From: Rana temporaria
Lineage: Eukaryota > Chordata > Amphibia > Anura > Ranidae
Length of the DNA stretch: 64,000 nucleotides
Assembly (NCBI RefSeq): GCF_905171775.1
Contig: NC_053491.1
Coordinates: forward strand, 396,976,838 to 397,040,837
Direction of reading: 5' to 3'
The notes beneath the pieces are model-generated. The model searched no databases. It was not told where the DNA came from and worked only from the letters and a program-made list of their open reading frames with translations. The translations under genes were made by a program, and so were the position numbers. This document shows, in pieces, positions 57,729 to 64,000 of this stretch (its first letter is position 1; every line of letters begins with the position of its first letter).

Positions 57729-58260
57729 AGCCTCCAATATATATGGCATGGGGTTCCGCCCCCCCCCCCCCCCGGACCATACCAGGCCACATGCCCTCAA
57801 CATTGGGGGACTCTGCGCCCCCCACCTCAAAGCACCTTGTGCCCATGTTCCGGGTGGTGACATCACAGGGGGCGGGTCTCCAGATGACATCACCGGATGG
57901 CCACATCCCATGGCTATAAAAGTAATGGCACACTCCCGAGCCAACACAACAGCGGGAGATAGCATTGGGAAAAGAACCAGAGGAAGAAGACGGCGGAGGG
58001 AGAAGAACTGGAGGAAGAAGACATCACTGGAGAGAGAGAGAGAGAAGAACTGGAGGGAGAAGACAAGACTGGTTTTATTTATTTGACACTTTTTGGTGAA
58101 TGTGTAGGGGTACACTGTACCCCATACTCATTCACATAGGGTGGGGGGCCGGGATCTGGGGGACCCCATGTTAAAGGGGGCTTTCAGATTGCGATAAGGC
58201 CCTACCCGCAGACCCCCACAACCACCGCCCACGGTGTAGGTGCAAGTATACCCTGAGGGT
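57729..58260. repeat. Frog repeat related to 34360-34620
   Basis: TACCAGGCCACATGCCCTCA and CGCAGACCCCCACAACCAC are shared with 34460-34600. A TATAAAAG motif lies at 57914-57921. This could be the LTR or 5' region of an unknown element; no coding seen. Confidence 0.45.
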
Positions 58261-59077
58261 ATACAACTGCTTTAATATATGATTTACACCAACGATAAAT
58301 ACACTTCTAAGGAACATTTTATCTATTTTTTTACATGCCAGTTTTTTTTTTTTTTTGTTTTTTTTTTTAAGGTTAACACCAGGAATTATATGTATCATAT
58401 ACTTACATTGGTCCAGCTTGGCACATAAAAGTAGGCATTACAAATACCTGATGAACCAAGCAGATAGTAGTTTATAAACACTGTCAGAAAGTCCGTTTTT
58501 TTATTTTAATTTTTTTACAGCAATAGCTATTAGGCTCGGTTCACACCGAGGTGACCTGTCAGTTGACTTAGCCGCATGACAAGTTGCACTCCATGCAGGG
58601 CATTGGAACCATTCTAAATCGGAGCGACTCAAGTTGCTCCAACTTATAAAAAGGTTCCTGTACCTTTTGGGGGCGACTTCAGAGTGATTTGCATAGACTT
58701 CTATTACAGAAGTAATTTGCAAGCCGTGCTGCATGACGTGGCTTCAGAGTCGGGTGACTTTGAAGCCGCCCCAGTGTGAACTGGCACTTAGAGCTGTTGT
58801 GTTTACACATCAACTACCGGCTGTCAAGAATTGCAACTAATTGAAGGGGGAAGAGCAGTGGTGGGGCAAAAGGACATAGCATACTACACACACTCTTTGT
58901 ACTTTAATTAAGTCTTTTTTTGCATTTGTAGCATGTGCAGTGTCCACAAATGGTTAAACACAACAGATGTGACAATCCCACCCACTGACAGATTATATTA
59001 CCATGCTACCCATTTAAGTATTTTGTTTAGTAGTATACACAGTTACTAGCAGCATCCATTGGTCTGAGTGTACTCAC
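58261..59077. other. Intron, repeat fragment
   Basis: 58530-58795 has GGCTCGGTTCACACCGAGGT near the left and CCAGTGTGAACTGGCACTTA at the right, a MITE related by its GTTCACAC motif to 56612-56690. The rest is unrecognised. Confidence 0.45.
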
Positions 59078-59182
59078 CATCAAACTGATAATGCATAGTC
59101 TGATGAATTCGTTCAGTCACACTGGACAGCCAGTCTGTGAAGGTCAGGGACACTTGGCCCTCATCCATCAGCTGGTTAGAGG
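59078..59182 (-). CDS. c2orf42: C2orf42-like protein, exon with SNQLMDEGQVSLTFTDWL
   Basis: 105 bp. Acceptor TTTTTCCTCAG, donor GTGAGTA. It encodes SNQLMDEGQVSLTFTDWLSS and VTERIHQTMHYQFD. Phase 1 at both ends. Confidence 0.88.
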
Positions 59183-60032
59183 CTGAGGAAAAAAAAAAAG
59201 ATGATATAGACAGCACATATGTATCACAAGATTTTCATTAAATATAAAAGCAAAGATAATGCCCAACACTGGTCAACATGGCCAGTATTGATGTCACTGA
59301 AAGAGAAACCATACAACAGAATTCACATCAAAAAATTAAAAAAATGCTGATGGGTCTTTTAGGGTGCCCATGAAGATTTAAAACACCAACAACGTGCACA
59401 ATAAAATCTTCTGTTGGAACTGACCCCCTTTACTAAAGTGAGGGGGGTGACTACAATCAATGTTTCTTTTATATATGCGGGGTAAGCTAAATCGAACGGC
59501 CTTGCGGTGGTGCACGTACGCATGCCTACGTTCCTTGTTCTCATGTAACTTAGACGTGCTTTTGTTGTGTCAACTACGATGCCTAATTTGGATGTAATAG
59601 CTTTCACTGTATGTATTGTTTGAGATGTTTTCTGTCTTTCTGTTTCTCTTTAACGAATAAAATAAGATTGAATTAAAATCTTCTGTTGAAGCGGCATGAC
59701 CAAAAAGGTTTGCCGATCGGCTCCTGCTCCATTCTTCTGTTATCAGCATGATAACTTCTGACAAGTTCTACAACAACTGTGATAAAAACCAGGCTGAAAT
59801 TTGTGTCAGGGTGGGTGCTATAAAATGATTAGCAGAAAGCTGCTCTCCTCACAGTACAGCTCTGCAAGTCTCTGCCTATCTGGAGGCGGGGGTGCATGCC
59901 TTTCCTCCAATCGGCTGTCTCCCAGTGTAATCCAACACTACACTGCTACTGCTGAATGAGGAAGTGAAAAATCTAACACAATGTCCACTTTCTAATCAAT
60001 ATATAATGCTGAAGACAGCAGATATACATATT
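59183..60032. other. Intron, nothing recognised
   Basis: No coding signal or repeat structure identified. Confidence 0.4.
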
Positions 60033-60732
60033 GGGCCAGATCCACAAAGATCCGGCGTAAAGTAAAAATTCCCATTTAAGTTACACTGCCTTAAAATTTC
60101 TACCTAAGTTCCCGATCCAAAAAGCACTTACCTAGAAATTTTCGGGTGTGTAACTTAAATTCCGCCGGCGCAAGGCGTTCCTCTTCAAATGGGGGCGATT
60201 CCCATTTAAATTAGGCGCGCTCCCGCGCCGGCCGTACTGCGCATGCTTGTGACGTCATTTTCCCGACGTGCATAGCGCGAAATTACGTTACGCCGAGCTT
60301 TGTGGATCGCGACGGGTCAATAAAGTTGCGTCGGGAAAAAAAAAAGATACGGCGGAAAAAAATTTTTTTAAAACAAAAAAAAAACGCGTCGCTGGACAGA
60401 AGGGTCTGCTTTTACAGTTTACACTTTGTAAAAGCAGCCCTAATTTCACGATTGCAAACTAAAACTTACGGAGAAAAAACGAAGCTGAAAAGCTTTGTGG
60501 ATCTCCGTAAGTGCTAATTTGCATACCCGAGGCGGCATTTCGACTCGAAATGCCCCCAGCGGCGGATGCGGTACTGCATCCTAAGATCCGGCAGTGTAAG
60601 TCCCTTACACATGTCGGATCTTCTGTCTATCTCTTGGAAACTGATTCTGTGGATCAGTTCCAAAGATAGAAACAGGGATACAATGGCGTATCAGTAGATA
60701 CGCCGGCGTATCCCTTTTGAGGATCTGGCTCA
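60033..60732. mobile_element. MITE with GGGCCAGATCCACAAAGATC ends
   Basis: GGGCCAGATCCACAAAGATC is mirrored by TTTTGAGGATCTGGCTC, with CCGGCGTA motifs near each end. A relative of 21634-22333. Confidence 0.8.
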
Positions 60733-60821
60733 TAAAACTTATGTAGGAGGATTTTTTTCATCCCTGTGTATTATCTGAGGCTGTTCACTTCACTAGGTAT
60801 ATGTGAGGGTTTACATCCACT

Positions 60822-61107
60822 TTAAAGTAGAACTATAGGCAAAACTTTTTTTTTCTTCCCATTTTGGATAGAGCAAGGAACGGTTGTTAGAACAACTGTT
60901 AGATTTTTTGCCGTCTGCATTTCATTGTGGAGATTGCCCTTCACTTCCTGTCCCATAGCCAAAGAGGAAGTGAAAGGAAATCCGTGCAAATGAAGAGAAT
61001 TCCTTGGGTTCCCCAGGACACCAGAACTAATGTCCCCACTGGTTCGAATCCCTCTTTACTCTATCCAAAATGAATAATAAAAAAAAAAGTTTTGCCTTTA
61101 TACTTTA
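60822..61107. mobile_element. MITE with TAAAGTAGAACTATAGGCAA ends
   Basis: TTAAAGTAGAACTATAGGCA at the left and AAAGTTTTGCCTTTATACTT at the right, with inner arms ATTTTGGATAGAG and CTCTATCCAAAAT. Same family as the split copy near 29342. Confidence 0.8.
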
Positions 61108-61307
61108 GTCATTAAGCTGAAGATACGCCTACATTTATCTTACTATACCCCAAAATCTACCCAACTACCAATATTATCATCATGTAAGAATAATATTACA
61201 AAGAATTCTCTCATGCTGATAATACCATGTATATCACCCGTACAGCCAAAAGTCCACAGTGCTGAAAATCTCTCAATGAAAATTCCGCACCCAAAAGTGT
61301 TGTGTAC

Positions 61308-61400
61308 CTGGTCTCTTCGCTGCTGAATTGACTGGCGTTTTCTTTGCTGTATTCTTCTTCCCACTGTTAAGGGTAGCCTCTTGTACCAGAGAGTTTGTAC
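61308..61400 (-). CDS. c2orf42: C2orf42-like protein, small Lys-rich exon
   Basis: 93 bp. Acceptor GCATTTAAG, donor GTACAC. In the frame set by its neighbours it reads TNSLVQEATLNSGKKNTAKK then TPVNSAAKRP, and the splice makes RPASNQL with the next exon. A longer minus-strand frame across 61143-61571 is in a different register and is not the coding one. Basic, low-complexity linker; phase 1 at both ends. The weak acceptor makes this the least certain exon, or an alternative one. Confidence 0.7.
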
Positions 61401-61948
61401 CTTAAATGCATGACGAATAGAGAACACATTAAGAACAATGCTTTTAGGGTATAGAAGTGAGAACAAATTATTGAGAGCTTTATTTGTAAAAGGATGCCAT
61501 CCTAGCAAATGGAGGTAAAAAAGACAGACAGCAGAACCTGAAACTTTTGAAGAGAACAGCACAAATGTCATCCTTCAAAAGTCCACGCCAACATGGATAA
61601 AAGAAAAAAAAAATCAACATACTTTAATAAGGCCTGCAATTAAGTATGCACATCCCCCCCTCCCCCCTTTCCTGGCCTGCATGCTTTGTTAACGATTTAG
61701 TATGAATTGTGAGGGGGCCCCAATTCCCCCCCCCCCCCAACTTCATACCATGCCCTTCCTGGGGGGGGCAGTGTTAACTGCACATCATTTTCAATACATT
61801 TTTGACTCGTTTACATTTTGCTGTCAACAGAGAATCCCCACTGACAGCAGAGGAGTCACTGGTTGTTAAGGACGTGGTGGGTGCCAGCTCTCAACAACCA
61901 GCTAGTATTCATTAAATACTGTGGCGGTAGAGTCTAGGCCACAACTTA

Positions 61949-62033
61949 GTCACGTAGACACGTTTCACACATTCGATCTGTGCTTAATCATTGATTAAGC
62001 ACAGATCAGATGTGTGAAATGTGTCTATGTGAC
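61949..62033. repeat. Near-perfect 41-bp-arm hairpin
   Basis: Centred at 61991: GATCTGTGCTTAATCA, one T, TGATTAAGCACAGATC. Outer arms TCACGTAGACACGTTTCACA and TGTGAAATGTGTCTATGTGA pair with a few mismatches. The loop is one base. Confidence 0.9.
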
Positions 62034-62455
62034 CAACACCTGGTGTCTTTGACCATCTGCAATAAACGGCACTTTTGGAAACTTTGGATGTGCAGCCATT
62101 TCTTCTTTTTCTCAAGTTTTTACGAAGGCGGTGGGCCGAGGCTAGCTCTCCTACTTGGTTCCAATCAAGGTATTGCACACACCAGGAAGCAGCAGATTCC
62201 TCTTTTGTTTAAAAATGCTAGCCGTCTGGTTATCATACTTGCTTACTGGTTGCGGCACCGACCAAATCTTTGACCGAAAAGAAGCATGCCAATCTTCAAA
62301 TTCAGAAGTCTAAATTTACATACTTGTTCTAGGTCAGTGACCCAAAGTACTACTAAGAAGAGGGACAGCATGCCAGCCAGGAAACAAGCATGTTCAGAAA
62401 AAAAGTTTAGCAATTCCAGTTTTCATAACTTAAATAAGATACATAGACCCATCAC
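62034..62455. other. Intron, nothing recognised
   Basis: No coding signal identified; CAATAAACGGCAC at about 62060 may belong to a repeat that includes the adjacent hairpin. Confidence 0.35.
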
Positions 62456-62581
62456 CTGGGGAGTCATCCCTTCTCAGTTTCTTGGGTTTTAGCAATGGTG
62501 AGGATTCTTCATGTATCTGCACCACGGTTTCCACAGTCTCCATCTTGCCGTCTGTTTCTAAGACTGTTATCTCTTTCAGGC
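62456..62581 (-). CDS. c2orf42: C2orf42-like protein, most upstream exon in window
   Basis: 126 bp. Acceptor ATTGCACAG, donor GTGATG. It encodes LKEITVLETDGKMETVETVV then QIHEESSPLLKPKKLRRDDS and P. Phase 1 at both ends. The start of the gene, including its N-terminal domain, lies beyond 64000. Confidence 0.82.
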
Positions 62582-63535
62582 CTGTGCAATTTTAACAAAC
62601 ATGTCAATGGTAATATCAAGCTCAACTTATTGCATTTAATAGGATTATAAACCACTATGAAAAAGGTCAAAAGTGAGCCTCAAGGTTGCATTTGCTTGTT
62701 TTGTTGTCCAAGGACTAGAGATGCACCAAAATTCCGGTAGCTGAAACATATCAGCCGAAAATGGTGTTATCGGCATTTTGCCGATAAAGAAAAAGGTGCC
62801 GCTAATGTCACCAAAAACGCACATGATTTTGCCATGATGTGCTTATGGCATGTTTTTCATAGGTCAAGTGACTCAAAAACACCATTAGAAACAAAACACA
62901 GTTGCGTTATTGATGTGTTCTTGCTGCGTTTTCAAAGCATTTCAGTGCGTTTTTAAGGCTTTTTTTTAATTGACCAAAAGTACAACAAGCAAGACTTTTC
63001 ACACCACAACAGAAGCGCAAGTGTCCAGTGTGAAAACATACATAGAATTTAAAAGGGATGACATTTTTCTTGAGCTAAAGATGCCGATAATGGCAACAAT
63101 AAATTCATATTTATTCAACTGCTTGCCAACCAGCCGCGGCAGTTATACGGCGGCAGGTCGGCTCTGCTGGGCGAGATCACGTAGATGTAAACACACAGCT
63201 CCCGGTCCTGTTAGGGGGAGAAATGCCTGATCGTCTGTCCATACAATGTATGAACAGCGATCAGTCATTTCCCCAAGTCAGTCACAGTACTGATAAAAAT
63301 CGCTGATCGCCGCCATTACTAGTAAAAAAAAAAAATATATTAATAAAAATGCCATAAAACTATCCCCTATTTTGTAAACGCAATAACTTTTGCGCAAACC
63401 AAACGCTTATTGCGATTTTTTTTAACGAAAAATATGTAGAAGAATACGTATCAGCCTAAACTGAGGGAAAAAAAAGTTTTTTTTTATATTTACCTTTACA
63501 ACCCCTTTAAGCTAGCAGAACTCCTAATTGAGAAC
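62582..63535. repeat. Intron with frog interspersed repeat fragments
   Basis: 63118-63480 matches parts of the 46966-47815 family (GCTCTGCTGGGCGAGATCAC, AACACACAGCTCC, CTATCCCCTATTTTGTAAAC), rearranged. 62582-63117 is unrecognised. Confidence 0.5.
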
Positions 63536-63996
63536 CTTAGGCCTCGTACAGACGGGCAAACATGCACGATGAAACCGGTCCGCCGTACCGTTTTCAGCGT
63601 ACATGTCCGCCCGGAGATTTCTGTATGATGGCTGTACACACCATCATACAGAAATCCGCGCGTACACGATACGCGGCGACGAGGCCACGCCGTCGCCGCG
63701 AAGATGACGCAGCGACGTGCGCGGCCCTGGCAGTTTAATGCTTCCACGCATGCGTCAAAGTCATTCGACGCATGCGAGGGATGGCAGCCGCTCGGACATG
63801 TACGGTAAGTCTGTACAGACGACGGCATGTTTCTAAACAAGTTTAGAAATATTTGCCTGCTCGAAAAAAGGCCCGGCGGGCAAATGTACGCTGGAATCCT
63901 GTCCGCTCGGCTGTACAGATGACCGAACATGTCTGCTGAAACTGGTCCGCGGACCAGTTTCAGCAAACATGTTCGGTCGTGTTTACGGGGCCTTAG
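63536..63996. mobile_element. MITE, diverged member of the GGCCCCGTACACACG family
   Basis: CTTAGGCCTCGTACAGACGG at the left and CGGTCGTGTTTACGGGGCCT TAG at the right. Internal GTACATGTCCG and CGGACATGTAC motifs fold back. Confidence 0.75.
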
Positions 63997-64000
63997 GGTA

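Noticed and set aside
57914..57921. TATAAAAG as a host gene promoter
   Set aside because: It lies inside a dispersed repeat and no gene or exon starts downstream on the plus strand.
61143..61571. A 142-codon minus-strand gene
   Set aside because: The real coding register of the exon at 61308-61400 is different and fits the splice phases of its neighbours; the longer frame has no recognisable domain.

Overview
The window looks like nuclear DNA of an anuran amphibian, probably a ranoid frog with a large, repeat-rich genome. The evidence is vertebrate spliced genes with long introns, an Ngaro-type tyrosine-recombinase retrotransposon, Tc1, hAT and TTAA-target elements, and many nested foldback MITEs. 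Species is an inference; there is no bacterial or organellar signature.

Two host genes lie tail to tail. On the + strand (1-29018) is the 3' part of a type IV intermediate filament gene of the internexin/XNIF class: exons at 1-509, 24854-25174, 27212-27336 (125 bp, the classic type IV exon) and 28775-29018, with poly(A) signals at 29222-29237. Its first visible intron is 24.3 kb and is packed with repeats. On the - strand (62581-46464) are the last seven exons of a conserved gene that I match from memory to C2orf42. All junctions obey GT/AG and all phases agree.

The most unusual object is at 38549-41816. It is a young, structurally complete LTR retrotransposon: two 560-bp LTRs differing at 4 sites, a 5-bp AAGTC target duplication, a Gypsy SCAN-like gag and a CCHC knuckle. 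It has no visible pol. Gag is instead continued in the same frame into a GC-rich segment clearly homologous to HEXIM1/2, the 7SK-snRNA-dependent P-TEFb inhibitor. The basic RNA-binding motif, a PYNT-like motif and the C-terminal coiled coil are kept; the acidic middle is deleted. This looks like host gene capture by a non-autonomous retroelement.

Other regions. 510-900: a minisatellite whose unit repeats the exon 1 splice-donor sequence. 5046-6966: about 42 copies of a 45-bp repeat, open in several frames. 8352-12355: a nest of DNA transposons four layers deep. 14259-19734: a decayed Ngaro element with split direct repeats, Gag, RT/RNase H, tyrosine recombinase and SGNH hydrolase relics. 29.3-38.5 kb: mostly MITEs and frog interspersed repeats between the genes. 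43210-45818: a hAT element swollen by a G-rich minisatellite. 46-64 kb: introns of the minus-strand gene with a degraded Tc1 element, TTAA MITEs, a 50-C homopolymer and hairpins. I found no tRNA, rRNA, CRISPR array or bacterial feature.
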